Source: Ceratopteris richardii (lineage: Eukaryota > Streptophyta > Polypodiopsida > Polypodiales > Pteridaceae). From it: DNA of 64,000 nucleotides. Position 1 is the first letter of the stretch. The number at the start of each line of letters is the position of its first letter. A program made the position numbers and the translations under genes. The notes below the pieces were generated by a model. The model did no database searches and was not told where the DNA came from. It worked only from the letters and a program-made list of their open reading frames with translations. The stretch covers positions 69,487,158-69,551,157 of the forward strand of contig CM035407.1 in assembly GCA_020310875.1 (NCBI GenBank), written 5' to 3'. Below, one piece after another: positions 11,041 to 22,115 of this stretch.

Positions 11041-11272
11041 ATTGATATATTTTGGTAGTGATGTGTGAACACACTTAGGATTTCCAAGGCACTTTTTTCC
11101 CTCTTTAGGAGGTTTTTTCCCTTTGGCTTGTATATATGCCTATAACCGTAATGGGTCACTTATTTTTGTACATTCACTTGGTAATACATTCAATATTGTG
11201 TGTTGTGCTCCAAGCTTCTTCTTTTTCTTCCTTATGCTATTCACGTGCTTCCGTAGATCCCAAACTCCAACA
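11041..11272 (+). repeat. 5' LTR (partial) of Copia element
   Basis: Begins ATTGATATATTTTGG at the edge of the minisatellite and ends CTCCAACA just before a primer-binding-like TTGGTATT. Homologous to the LTR at about 49003-49236 downstream of the second Copia copy, and to the inverted fragment at 6330-6475. The initial TG appears to be lost. Confidence 0.65.
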
Positions 11273-11273
11273 A

Positions 11274-11285
11274 TTGGTATTAAAG
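11274..11285 (+). promoter_or_regulatory. Degenerate tRNA-Met primer-binding site
   Basis: TTGGTATTAAAG resembles the initiator-Met primer-binding site common in plant Copia elements (TGGTATCAGAGC) with substitutions, and sits one base after the LTR end. Confidence 0.5.
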
Positions 11286-11585
11286 AAGGTCACCACTTCA
11301 TCTAGGGTGTCGTCGACAACCCTCCAATCACAGTCTCAAAATTGCATGAAAACTGTCAAGCATACTCAGGGCAATTAGGATTCAAAACTGCTTCGCTCTG
11401 TAGTGCTAAAATTTTAATTTGAGCTCGTTTTGACCTCTGAATGCACTATCACAATGCTTCTGTAGGCAATTTTGTCTTTTTGTGCCAAACATATATATAG
11501 GTTTCCATTCGCAAGTACAAGCACCTTGAGGTCTAGTATAGCTTTACCGTCATTTTTCTACATCATGTTATTTTAGTCAGTGGCC

Positions 11586-12470
11586 ATGGCTAAGAGCAAT
11601 GACGTATTTCATATGTTGGTTGTTTTGGACAAGTTGGATGGTACTAATTACCCATTATGGTCATATATGATGAATCATGTATTAGTTGCAGGGTGTTGAA
11701 GATGATGATCTTCAGGTTCCTATTCGTGTTGTGGTTCTTGTTGCACCTAGTGCAAATCAACTTTGTTGGGATGGAAGAGATGCTCAGACACATGAATTGG
11801 TAGCCTTGTCTATCAAACATGCCATTATCCCTCATATTCGCTCTTACAAAACAACAAAGGATGCTTGTGATACACTTACCACTGTACGAGGAAAGAAATG
11901 AGGCTCATGTTGCTTACCTTTGAAAAGACTTGGAGATTGAGCATATGAATGAAGGGGATTCTATTGTTTTTTTTTTGAAAAAGATCAAAGATTTGAAGGA
12001 GCAATTGATTTTTGCTGATGAAGTCTTGCTAAAGAGTTCACTTGTGCAGACTGTTTTGAATGTTCCTCAAATTTATATTAGAGTTTTGCTTCTACTCTTT
12101 GGTTGATGATGAAATGCAATCCAAATGCCTTAACATTTAAGAAGTTAGTCTTTGTTTTGTTACACGAAGATTAATCCAGGGAGAACATGTCCATTATGTG
12201 TGTTGCATATCAAGATTTCTTAGCTACTCAGAAGGGCAAAGGTAAATGGATCTCATCTTCTAGTAAACAAAAATCAGTTAATGCTGCACAATCAAAGAAG
12301 GAAGACAAAGATGAGAAGAAAATAGAGAAGCAAAAAAAAAATTGCAAATATTGTAAAGGTAATGAGCATGCCATAAAGAGTTGTCCAAAAGTGATTGCAA
12401 AAGAGGCAATGAAAAAAAGAGGTTGGAATGGTTGTTGTAGGAACCTCTACACCTAAAATAGAGTCTACAA
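11586..12470 (+). pseudogene. gag: Copia gag, decayed
   Basis: Chosen start is the ATG at 11586 (MAKSNDVFHMLV), followed by the signature LDGTNYPLWSYMMNHVL of plant Copia Gag. The frame then shifts: 11686-11901 carries a central Gag region and 12187-12456 a CCHC zinc knuckle (CKYCKGNEHAIKSCPK) preceded by a Lys-rich segment. Several frameshifts and a stop after MNHVLVAGC show it is dead. Confidence 0.8.
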
Positions 12471-12544
12471 ATCTTGTGCAAAATGAAGAATGAGAATTTA
12501 CTACCTTTTGTAGCTATGATCCATCTACCCATGAATAATGTATG

Positions 12545-12735
12545 TCTGCAATAGATTCAGATGTTTGGTAATTTGAAACTAGGGCAACCAAACATATTAA
12601 CTTATCATGTAGTTTCTTCAATTCACTTGAGCCTGCCCCTACAAGGAATATTGTCGCATGCACCAACAAATCCTCTTATCCTGTAATGGGAGTTGGTAAG
12701 TTCATTATGAATACTATTGATGGTAGTTCTTTCAA
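12545..12735 (+). pseudogene. Copia aspartic protease remnant
   Basis: An AIDSDVW segment followed by a stop and RATKHINL corresponds to the D-S-G-A...H region of Copia proteases. The catalytic Gly is replaced (DSD) and a stop interrupts the frame. Position between the zinc knuckle and the GAG-pre-integrase region supports the call. Confidence 0.5.
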
Positions 12736-14199
12736 TTGTCAAATACTTTGTATCTACTAGGGATCAAGAAAAATATGTTGTCAGTTTCAACATTAGCCAA
12801 GATTGGCTTGGTTGTCAAATTCCTTGATGACAGATCTACAATTCATGATCTTTCAAATGGTGATGTGATTATTGCTTCTGGCATTTTATATCATGGGCTA
12901 TATAAGCTCATAGACTTTGAAAAATGTGTGAATAATTCAAGATGTGCAATTCAAGATTCTCAGGCTATCTCAGATGCAAAGTTTTGGCATGCACGCTTTG
13001 GTAATCTGAACTTTTCTAGTTTACTAGACCTGCAAAAATATGAAATGGTGTGCTCTATGCCCAAACTTGAGGCACCTGGTAAGCCTATGAAGGGTGTATT
13101 TGGGGCAAAATGCAGTGTTACTCCTTACAAAAAGATGGTTCAATATGATCTACTAAGAAATCGCAGCTTGTTCATAGTTATGTCTGTGGTCCTATGCAAA
13201 CACTTTCTTTTAGGAACTACCTTTACTTCATGACTTTCATTGATGATTTTTCAAGGAATGCATGGGTGTATCCATTGAAAGAAAATTCCGAAGTGTTTAT
13301 GCGCTTTAAACAATTTCTAGTTTTGGCTAAAAATTTGTTAGCATGTAAATTGGGCACCCTCCATTCAGATCGAGGGAGGGAATATGTGTCTTTTGATTTT
13401 AATGCATTTCTGGTTGAGTGTGGGATAAAACATCAGTGTATAGTGCCATATACAACTCAAAAAAATGGATTTGTTGAAAGAAAGAACATGTCACTCATGG
13501 AGATGGCAAGGTGTATGGTCAAAAGTCAAGCTTTACCACATAGTTTCTGGCTTGAGGCCATTATGTGTGAAGCATATGTACTTAATAGGTGTCCCACCAA
13601 AGCATTGCAGTCTATCACTCCATATGAGGCTTGGCATGGTCACAAGCCATCTATTGCTCATTTACATGGCTTTGGTTGTTTGGCATATGCATTACTACCA
13701 TAACAACAACACAAAAAATTGGATGATAAAGTAGTAGAATGTATTTTTGTTCGGTATAGTTTTGAAAGCAAAGGCTATCATTTGTATCATCCATAGACTA
13801 AACACATTTTGGTTAGCTCTGATGTTGTTTTTGTGGAAGATGCAATTCAGCCATTACTTTCATGTACTAAGGAGACATCAATTAGCTCCAAAGATGTGTA
13901 TGACACTTTGTTTCCTCTTTTTATAGGTGGACAATCAAGTGCTGGTCCAAATGGGGCAATTAGTTAGCCTTTACACATTTCACATTATGATGTAGATCAT
14001 TCCATCTATGATGAAGTCTTACATTATGCACTAGTTGATGAGAGGTTTAATATAGAGGAGGCAAAAATTATGCCTAAATGACTAGTGTAGACTTTGCGAG
14101 ATAGCAAATTAGATGCACCTCTGTCATATCATACTCATTTAGGCTCTCATAGTGCTTGTTTTGCATAGATTGCTATGCAATCGTTGCCTCTAGTGTTTG
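12736..14199 (+). pseudogene. pol: Copia pre-integrase and integrase, 5' part of pol
   Basis: 12736-13233 encodes the GAG-pre-integrase zone (LYKLIDF, then FWHARFGNLNFSSL, the H-x-R-x-G-H-like site). 13194-13703 is the integrase core: the first Asp in FIDDFSR, the second in LHSDRGREY, the Glu in NGFVERKN, then SFWLEAIMCEAYVLNR and YEAWHGHKPS. The zinc finger CxxC is degraded (GVFGAKC). After a stop at 13701 the frame continues with stops to about 14199, where a LINE insertion splits pol from its RT at 18252. Confidence 0.85.
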
Positions 14200-14212
14200 T
14201 GATGAGAATGAG
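14200..14212. repeat. 13-bp target-site duplication, left
   Basis: TGATGAGAATGAG, identical to 18239-18251. Lies next to a run of T that is the poly(A) tail of the antisense LINE. Confidence 0.85.
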
Positions 14213-14362
14213 ATTTTCCTTTTTTTTTTTTAAGGAACTTCGACATTAGCCTACTCTCCCACACTTTGATTAAAATAAAACAAAACAAAAGTATAGGTGA
14301 ACGGGCTAGCACAGCCCATGGGACCCCCCCAATCCCACAAAGCAAGGGAAGAACATACAAAG

Positions 14363-14919
14363 CTAGAGGGTTTTATAAAGGAGGTTTATAACCCCTTCCT
14401 CTCCCTCATGCGGGGCCCACTTGGCCTTAATCTTGTTGTTTTCGAGGAAAAACACTTTATGGTGCCTAAAAGGTGGGTACTTCTTACAATTGGATATTCT
14501 TTTGCTTAGAAGGAAAAGAGATTTCCTGATAGACCATTCTTTAGAAGGATTTCCAAAATTGGAAGCACATCTCTCTCTCCAAATCTTCCAAAGGGTCTCA
14601 CCTCTTATAACATTCCACAATGATGAGGAGCACCCAGTTGCCTCGCCCAAAAGTGCTTGATTCCAATTGATCTATTCCTGTAGCAGTAGGATTTTTCCAA
14701 GAATCCACCAAATCACCATAGATTTGGGGCATGAGAAGAAAATGTGTCCCAAATCCTCAACGCTATGACAACAACTCTTACACCATGGCAGAGCCCCACA
14801 AATTTTTCTAGCCTTTTTATTGGTCGAAATTCCCCGGTGGAGGATTGCCACATAAGCACCGACTTTTTAATCTTGATGAGGGGATGCCGTAAAGACATGA
14901 ACTTCCAATCCCATGGCAA
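14363..14919 (-). pseudogene. LINE ORF2 C-terminus, RT zinc-binding domain
   Basis: Across frames this reads LPWDWKFMSLRHPLIK then a Cys-rich block (KICGALPWCKSC..., DLGHIFFSCPK) and WKIWRERCASNFGN. This is the zf-RVT pattern that follows RT in plant L1 elements and RT-derived genes. Frameshifts at several points. Confidence 0.7.
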
Positions 14920-15112
14920 GCCCGTCCAAGTAAAACACCACTTCTAGGGTATGATAGTCCAAATTCTCCTTGATTCTAGGAATTTTTTTAAGGCTATTAC
15001 AATTGTGCTATTTGAGACCTTAATGGTGGGGAGGGTCATGTCCGATGAGGAGGCAAGTTTTTGAGTTTTCCCAAGTGATGCATCTACTTTGCAAAAGCAT
15101 CCATACATCAAA

Positions 15113-15298
15113 GTTCACTCTAATTTCTGGATCAATCTCCTCAAATCTAATCCATTGGTCGGATTCTTGCTTCCAGAGGTGTTTCCAATATCGAGAGTTG
15201 CCTTTGTTCACTCTAATTTCTGGATCAATCTCCATAAATCTAATCCATTGGTTGGATTCTTGATTCCAGAGGTGTTTCCAATATTCAGAGTTGCCTTT
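15113..15298 (-). repeat. 93-bp tandem duplication in LINE ORF2
   Basis: Units 15113-15205 and 15206-15298 differ at a few sites and keep frame, encoding two 31-residue repeats (NKGNSxYWKHLWxQESxQW). The multiple of three preserves the reading frame. Confidence 0.75.
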
Positions 15299-15337
15299 GT
15301 TGACTTCCTCCACAAGATGCCTCAGTCTCCAACAGAG

Positions 15338-16091
15338 CTACTCTCTTCTCATGTGACGAACATTTTGTAGTGTCTTCTGGGTCCTGACCAGGATATGAAA
15401 AGTCTTCATAACTGTGATCCTCCAACTTTTGGTCAATGATGAGAGGTTAGTGAAGGCCGAATTCCAAGCCTCAGTAATCTCCTGTTGGACAAAGGGGAAG
15501 GAGAATGAATTCAAGCTAGCATGAAACCACAATGATCTCTTCAACTTGGTGAAAGGCTTGAAGGTGAGAATAATTGGGTAGTGGTATGAAACGATAAGGT
15601 CAGAATGTTGGGATAAGCAGGGTTGGTCCCACTTGCAAGTTAAGTCATGTGAAAAGTAGCATCTATGAAGCCTCACTTTTCTCAAATCGTTTCCCGATTG
15701 GAGGTTCGACCAAGAGAAACCAGTCTTGTCTTTAACATCCACAAGATCCAGGTGCAGTTTGATTTTATTCCAAGATCTTTTTCCTGACCATCTATGATAC
15801 TCCCTCGACTTCTCCAGTGGGCCAAGGGATCCTCCACGATGTTGAAATCCCCACAAAGCACAATGTTGTGGGAGAGAGAGACCAAAGAACCCCAGGTGGC
15901 AATCCTCTTTGTCTCCTCATTGGGAGCATACATGGAAACAATGGTAAAATGCAAGGGGTCTCTGAATGATGTAGTGATCCAACGATGATTCTAATCTTTG
16001 AGGGTGTTGACAAGACAATCAAACCAGATGTTGTTAATTCCAATGGTTGCTCCACCAACCCCCCTAGGGTGAGTAGTGGAAATCCAGACAT
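15338..16091 (-). pseudogene. LINE AP-endonuclease remnant
   Basis: The L1 endonuclease nicks the target DNA. Recognisable pieces across frames are a GGVGGA-like motif near 16050, HFTIVSMYAPNEET (catalytic Asn region), LCGDFNIVEDPLAHW (catalytic Asp/Asn) and HRCYFSHDLTCKWDQ...SDLIVSYHYPI (the SDHxP region with D changed to S). Three frames are used in turn, so it carries frameshifts. Confidence 0.75.
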
Positions 16092-16222
16092 GAGTCAAAG
16101 AGATACATTTTAGCCTTTTTTGAAGGTTCTCTCCATCAAATTTTGTCTCTTGGGTACAAATGAAGTCTGGGTTTAGACTATTATCCCTGAACGATTAGTC
16201 AATAATAGCCGCTCTTGAGGGT

Positions 16223-16634
16223 TCAGACAATCCCCTTACATTTAGTGATATGAAGCTCATTATCAAAGGTTAGTTTCTTTGCAGGGAGGAACCTTGTCCC
16301 TTGTCTTTCTTGTTGTCTCTTTTCTTTGAAGTGGAGGCATTCGGGCAAAGGATCATGCCCTTGAGGGGGCTTTTCCATGGAATCTCCAACGGTTGCTTCC
16401 CTTATGGGTTGCCTTCTTCGAAAATGAACATGGAACCTTCTTGGGAATTGTAGATCCGATGATGGAGCTTTCACTATCTTTGATGTTAGTGGTGAATCCA
16501 TCCTCTTTACTAGTGATGTACCCCTCTTGATTATTTTCTTTACTAGTGGAATCTTCCAGGGTTTTCCCGTACGTTTCTACATCACATTGGTTCCTTCCCC
16601 CTGGGTAATCAAGCTCATTGATCTCTTTCTCCAA
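16223..16634 (-). pseudogene. LINE ORF1 C-terminal, low-complexity region
   Basis: Overlapping open frames rich in Lys, Glu and Ser between the DUF4283-like piece and the endonuclease. Consistent with the disordered tail of plant LINE ORF1, but no diagnostic motif. Confidence 0.4.
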
Positions 16635-17000
16635 GTTGCAGTAGATGTTCCTGAGTGTAGCTACGCTAAAGGGGCTCCTCTCAATTGCCCCCTAGGGCTT
16701 CTTTTCCTTCTTCATCTTACTTCCATGAACAATTCTGATTATGTCACCATGACTTGAGTTTTTTTCTCTTCCTCAATGTTTAGCGGCGGCCCTTGAGTCC
16801 TGACTTGGCTCTTTGTAGCATTGGTTGTTTCTTAGTTTTGCTTATTCTTAGGGGAATTCTATTTCGATGGACACTCTTTTATCATGTCCTTGAAGCCCAT
16901 AATGAAAGCACACATTTGGTAAATTTTTGTATATGATTTCTTGCTTCCAAGCATCTCCTTCACCGATTGTCTATGGAAATCTTCATAGGAAGAATCTTAT

Positions 17001-17318
17001 TTAGATTTGTTTTTTCACGCATTCATAGATGAGGCCCCCGAGATCCTCTCTTGAGGCTAATAGTCGGCCAATGGGTGCTACAATTTCTCTTAAAAATCCA
17101 TACAAGAAGAAGAGTAAGTTAGGAAGCTCTACCCAAAGCGGGTATCGAAGCGGTTTGGTCTTATTTAGAACAAAGTCGGGGAACCACTTAAAGAGGCATA
17201 AGGTTGATCTCCAAATATGCCAAGTGCCAGCTTGTAGTGCTTGAAATGCCATCTTCTCATTCTCAAAGACCAAAAGCACGTGATTTGCCAGCAAGAATTG
17301 ACATTTGACCACAATCAA
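17001..17318 (-). pseudogene. LINE ORF1 DUF4283-like fragment
   Basis: Contains the sequence pattern of this RNA-binding-like domain: a G-W-H block (AGTWHIWRSTLCLFKWFPDF), then YPLWVELPNLLFF and IVAPIGRLLASRED. This matches the family's W-x-PDF, P-V-W-V-x-L-P and IG-x-x-L features. It is about 100 residues long, near the expected domain length. Confidence 0.7.
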
Positions 17319-17319
17319 G

Positions 17320-18238
17320 CTGTGTTGGAATCACTCCTTATGAAACCAAAGACAAAGGGACTCAAGGGGTGGCCTTGGACCAAACAATTGCCTGATGAGA
17401 CAGGTTTTCTTTAATTCTTCTTGCTTTGCCAAAATATACTCCCTCTTAAGTGAAACAATTGGAGGTTGGACACCAAACGACTCCTCGGGGGCAATGGGAG
17501 TGTTGTCAATCATCGAGGGGCCCACATTGCTAAGCACCAATGAAGGGAATGCTCTAGCCATGGATAGGAGGACCAAACGCCACACACTCCAAAAACCCAC
17601 TCCCACCAACAACGGAAGCCGAGTCTTGCCCACACATGCCCCAAGAAATAAAGAGAAAAACAGGCATTCGAGGAGCACACGCTAGACTAGAACAAGGGGA
17701 ACGCAATAAGCCAAAAATGGAAAAAAGAGCACAAGAGGGGAAGAGAGCACCCCGACGTGATGCTCGAGCAACCAACCAATAGAAAGCGACCACAGTCACC
17801 TGAGCAACCGAACCCAAAGCCACAATCCCCAAAGCCACTAATGCCACGAAAGCCAAGAGCCAAAAACCTTCTTGAAACCCTCCAAAACCGGAAAACCTCT
17901 CTTCTACTAATACTTTTTCTTTTCTCTCCTTTTTTACTTGTATTATTTTTTTCTTTATTTATTAAAAAAACCTAAAAGTAAAAGCATCGTCCAATTACTT
18001 ATGCTATTGAATTCCTATCAATAGCATAAGTATACATGTTGATGCATTTGACTCTCGTAAATCGACAACAATTGTAGCTCTTTCGAGGGCAACTCCTTCA
18101 GACAATAGCGACGGACGATTGATGCTACAATGCTTCTAGATTTTTCATTTTCCCCACCTTGTCTGCTCGACAGATGGTTCGCCATTGCTCTGTATTGAAT
18201 GTGTAGCACATGTAATTCAATGCAAAATCTTGAAAATC
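17320..18238 (-). other. 5' region of the LINE
   Basis: A more GC-rich part (17330-17880) has overlapping chance ORFs on both strands and no recognised domain. Then a T/A-rich part (17880-17970) and about 260 bp of unassigned sequence follow up to the right target duplication. Confidence 0.4.
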
Positions 18239-18251
18239 TGATGAGAATGAG
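18239..18251. repeat. 13-bp target-site duplication, right
   Basis: TGATGAGAATGAG, identical to 14200-14212. The Copia reading resumes immediately after it. Confidence 0.85.
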
Positions 18252-19018
18252 CTTGTTTTTTTTTTATGAAGCACAAAATTAAGAAAATTGGATTGTTTTT
18301 TTTATAATGAAGCACAAAATTGGATGGCTGCTATGCAATAAGAATATGTTGCTATTATGAAGAATGGTACTTGGTCTTTATGTGATTTTCCTACAAGCAA
18401 AAAGGCCATTGGCACTAAATGGGTATACAAGCTAAAATGTACTAAACCCGATGGAACAGCTGAAATGTACAAGGTTAGGCTTGTTGCAAATGACTATGCT
18501 AAAGAGAGAGGCATTGATTTTGATGAGACCTTTGCACTCCTTTCCAAATGACCACCATTCGTAGCACCTACACATTTGCAGCCCATCATGGTTGGAATGT
18601 ACATGAGTTGGACATTAAAACTACATTTCTGAATGGTGACTTACATGAAGAAGTGTGTGTTTTTTAGCCCCATGGTTTTGAGTAGAAAGGACATGAAAAC
18701 AAAGTATGCACATTGAAAATGGCATTATATGGTTTGAAGCAAGCACCACATGCTTGGTACAAAAAGATACATGCCTACTTGGTTACACATGGACTTAAGA
18801 ACAATCCAACTAAGAGCATCTTATATGTTAGGCATGCAAATGATGTGCTTTTGATCATTGTTGTCAATGTTGATGACATGTTTCTCACTAGTCCCAATGA
18901 GAAGCATATTGCTGACTTTAAGGCTGCTTTGCATGCCTCATTTGAGATGTCAGATTTGGGGCATTTGCATCATTATTTGGGCATTCAATTTATGGAAGTT
19001 GATGATGGAATATGTTAG
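18252..19018 (+). pseudogene. pol: Copia reverse transcriptase, 3' part of split pol
   Basis: Resumes the Copia pol interrupted by the LINE. 18357-18551 encodes MKNGTWSLCDFPTSKKAIG then KWVYKLK and RLVANDYAKERGIDFDETF (RT fingers). 18713-19018 encodes LYGLKQAPHAWYKKI and the catalytic box, here VNVDDMFL with Y replaced by N, then SDLGHLHHYLGIQF. Translation stops between the two pieces. Sequence is lost after 19018, so RNase H and the 3' LTR are missing. Confidence 0.85.
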
Positions 19019-19019
19019 C

Positions 19020-19596
19020 AATATGCTTGAATGATGTGTATGTGACTCTTCTCCCATCCATATACACCCTCTTGTACTCTAAAAATAGCAATGTTCTGGA
19101 ATAATCTAGTGTGAACATGTGGCCATCATGCAACACTTATTCCCATTACTAGTTTATTACTTTAGGGTATCTCCGAGCTTGGTGTTGAAATGAAAAGATG
19201 CTACTCCTACTCTACAATTAATCACAAAATAAACTAACTATTGAGGAAGGAACAAAAGATATGAAAATATGATGAGTAAATTAAAAAGGAAAGAACTTAC
19301 AAATGATGCTCTAAGAGCATGGAGACTCCATGAGGAGAGAAAGCACACTCTTGGAAATGGGCTAGAGTGAATAAGCTTGTGAGGAGTGAAGGGAGGCCTT
19401 GCTTATATGGATTTTGTGAGAATTCCTTTGCATGTGGGATAAATGCACTTGCATGTGATTGATTCTAGCTTTGGACAAAAGGGTGGAGCATGGAACTCTC
19501 AACTCTTGGCACCTTGGCTAGTTGGCCCTTGCCCCTCACACACATGGACCGATCCCTCTGGATCAATATCATGATCCCTATGGATCAATGTCTGAT
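19020..19596 (-). repeat. Probable 3' LTR of antisense chromovirus
   Basis: Lies immediately beyond the minus-strand polypurine tract (reverse complement TTTAGAAGGGGGAGAGAG, 19595-19612). The outer edge is not resolved; it may abut the Copia RT at 19018. No second copy is in the window for comparison. Confidence 0.4.
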
Positions 19597-19611
19597 ACTC
19601 TCTCCCCCTTC

Positions 19612-21548
19612 TAAAGATCATTGTCCTCAATGATCAATGAGGGAAAGCACTTGTGAACCAGAGCTTATGATTCCCAAGTAGAATCAGTAAGTGGTAATCC
19701 TCTCTAGGCTACTAGATACTCCTAGAGGTCACAACTCCTCAATCGCTTCTATCTCCAATCTAGTATCCTGTCTAGAGAATGATCTCTGCTATCACTTTTT
19801 TACAAAGAAACAATACCTTCTATTAGATTATCCTACCTAGAAATGTACTCTTGAAGTCTATTGACATGAACACTTGATGAACTCTACAATCTAGAGGAAG
19901 CTCTAACCAATATGCAACTTCACTTAGCTTTTTAACTATCTTCCAAGGTCCCTAAAACCTTGGTGAAAGCTTACTACACTTCCCTGTAGAGAATCAAATC
20001 TAGATGGTACTTGAAGAAAGACTCTATCTCCTTCCTCAAAGGATCTAGGAGATGTCTTCCTATCAGCATACTCTTTAACCCTATCAGCGGCTTGTTGCAT
20101 CTTGGCTTTAGTTATTTCTAAATTTGCTTGGATGTTCACTAAGAACTCTGAAGCACTAGGACATTTCTTGGGCATGCCTATGGTATTAGGAGCATTGGGA
20201 TTCATGCCATAGTTAATCTCAAAAGGAGACATACCTATCACCTTGTGAGGCCTATTGTTATAAGAAAACTCAACTAGTGGCAAATAACTATCCCAATCTA
20301 TTTGTCTCTCAGACACATATGCCCTCAACATGTCATCAAGTATCTAGTTGACCCTCTTGGTCTGACCATCTATCTGAGGATGATCACCACTACTCATCTT
20401 TAATGACACCTTCAGTTTATGGAATACAAACTTCTAGGAGTGTCCTATAAATTTGACATCCCTATCTAATACTATGGATGTTGGTAACCCATGCAATCTG
20501 AAGACATGCTAGATAAACAAATCCTCTACCTGTGGAGCTTCTATCATCTCTTGCATGGGTATGAAATGAGCCATCTTGCTCAATCTATCTACCACAACTA
20601 GGATAGTATCCCACTTCCTTTGGATCTGTGGTAAACCGGCTATTAAGTCCATGGAGACACTATCCTAGTTATGATCTGGAATCTATAAAGGATGCAAAAG
20701 ACTAAGCATCTTTACCCTTTCTGTTTTTTTGATTTGACACATAAAGCATTGTTGAACATAAGTGTGGACATCTTTGGCTAATCCAGGCCACCAAAATGTT
20801 CTTCTAACAAGTTGTGTTGTCTTGTCAACACCTGGATGTCCTGTGCAAGGCACATCATGGTTATCATGCATGACTTTTCTTCTCAAATCTCAGGAATCTA
20901 GTATGCAAAACTTTCCTTTTCGTCTAACTATTCCATTCTCCTATGAGAAATTGGAATACAAAACGAACTTATTCACTTTGCTACGGGAAGAAACAACTGG
21001 AACTATCCAGTCTCTTATAATAGATTCATCACTGATGGCTCGAATAATATGTGATAAATGTGGATCTTCCACCTGTGCTTCCTTTATCTCTTGAACCAAT
21101 GAGCTTTCTAGAACTATAAAGCTCATTTGATACATTATCAATGATAATGCATCAACAACTATATTTTGTTTGCCTCTTCTATACAGGATTTCCATGTGAA
21201 ACTCCTGCATGAGCTCAGCCCAATGAGCTTTTCTTCCCTAAAGATTTGGCTGACTATAAAAATACTTAAGTGTATGGTGATCTGTGTATACCTTAAAGTC
21301 TACACCATAAAGATAGTGTCTCTAGACTTTAAGTGAATACACCACTACATACAACTCCTGTTCATGTACTGACCAGTTGCATTGTGGATTGGTCAATTTC
21401 TTGCTCTCAAAGTTATGGGCGTGCTATCTTGGCTCAAAATTATACCTATGGCTATGCCTCTAGCATATGTCTCTAACTGAAAGGGTTTCTGAGGATCTAC
21501 CACTTTGATTATAGGAGCCTCTGAAACAGCTTGTTTTAGAGTATCTTG
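19612..21548 (-). pseudogene. pol: Chromovirus RNase H, integrase and chromodomain relic
   Basis: Read leftwards from 21548: RT/RNase H junction (LKQAVSEAPIIKVVDPQKPF), RNase H tail (21210-20941, FHMEILYRRGKQNIVVDALS), zinc finger H-x3-H...C-x2-C (GHPGVDKTTQLVRRTFWWPG, CFMCQ), and the integrase core with SMDLIAGLPQ, VLDRDVKF and DGQTKRVN. The last should carry the catalytic Glu but shows Lys. C-terminal integrase follows (20331-19936). Near 19690-19750 a chromodomain-like EYLVA-stop-RGLPLTDSTWES is seen. Many stops; dead. Confidence 0.85.
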
Positions 21549-21960
21549 AGGGGGAGTGTTATGATATCAAGCTCAACATGTGATGATCGAGGATGACACA
21601 TATCCCTTTTTATTTCTCTGATATGTCTAGTGGTTATGGTGATATATTTCAAGGATACTTTCAATGAGCTTCACTAGATTTATATAATGAGAGTGATGGC
21701 ACATTTTTTTTCTTGCCAGCTCACTGATTTGCAAACATTAGGGCTTCTTTAAGTATTTCTCTTTACATATTTTACTAGTTGTATTGTTTTATTGGGTCAT
21801 TTCTTGTAGATTTTCTTCATATAATAGAAGAAGAAGATTATTCTTCTTTGCCTACATACATGTATGCTCCTCTCTTTGTGTATGAAAGTTTGTGATATAT
21901 TTGTTCCTTATTTGTTTTTCTTGGCACTTTTGTTGAGCAAAATGGAATAGCAATCTAATG
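21543..21960 (+). repeat. Copia-type polypurine tract and LTR fragment
   Basis: CTTGAGGGGGAGTGTTATGATATC at 21544-21567 is the typical end of plant Copia elements: a polypurine tract followed by an LTR starting TGTTATGATATC. No Copia pol is attached; to its left lies the antisense chromovirus. The right edge, near the start of the next Gypsy sequence at about 21960, is a guess. Confidence 0.45.
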
Positions 21961-22115
21961 TTTCTTGAAAAGAACCACATCCATAGAGACCAAGCAGTAC
22001 ACAAGAAGGCAAATCACATGTAGCCCTAACAAGCCCCACAAATGGAAAAAGAACAAAGAGGCCCACCAAATTCTGTAGCCTTGGGCTATGACGTGAATGG
22101 AAGATCTTTTGGATT

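Larger units (their letters stand above)
14213..18238 (-). mobile_element. L1-type LINE inserted antisense in Copia pol
   Basis: A 4.0-kb non-LTR retrotransposon flanked by identical 13-bp duplications. On the minus strand its 3' poly(A) is the T-rich run at 14216-14230, directly next to the left duplication, as expected of target-primed reverse transcription. Reading 18238 to 14213: a 5' region, an ORF1 piece with a DUF4283-like domain, a Lys/Glu-rich stretch, an AP-endonuclease remnant, and an RT zinc-binding (zf-RVT) remnant. The RT core itself is missing, so the copy is internally deleted and dead. Confidence 0.85.

Noticed and set aside
17320..17975. Overlapping ORFs on both strands in the GC-rich LINE 5' region
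   Set aside because: No conserved motif, and they overlap one another on opposite strands; best seen as untranslated LINE sequence.
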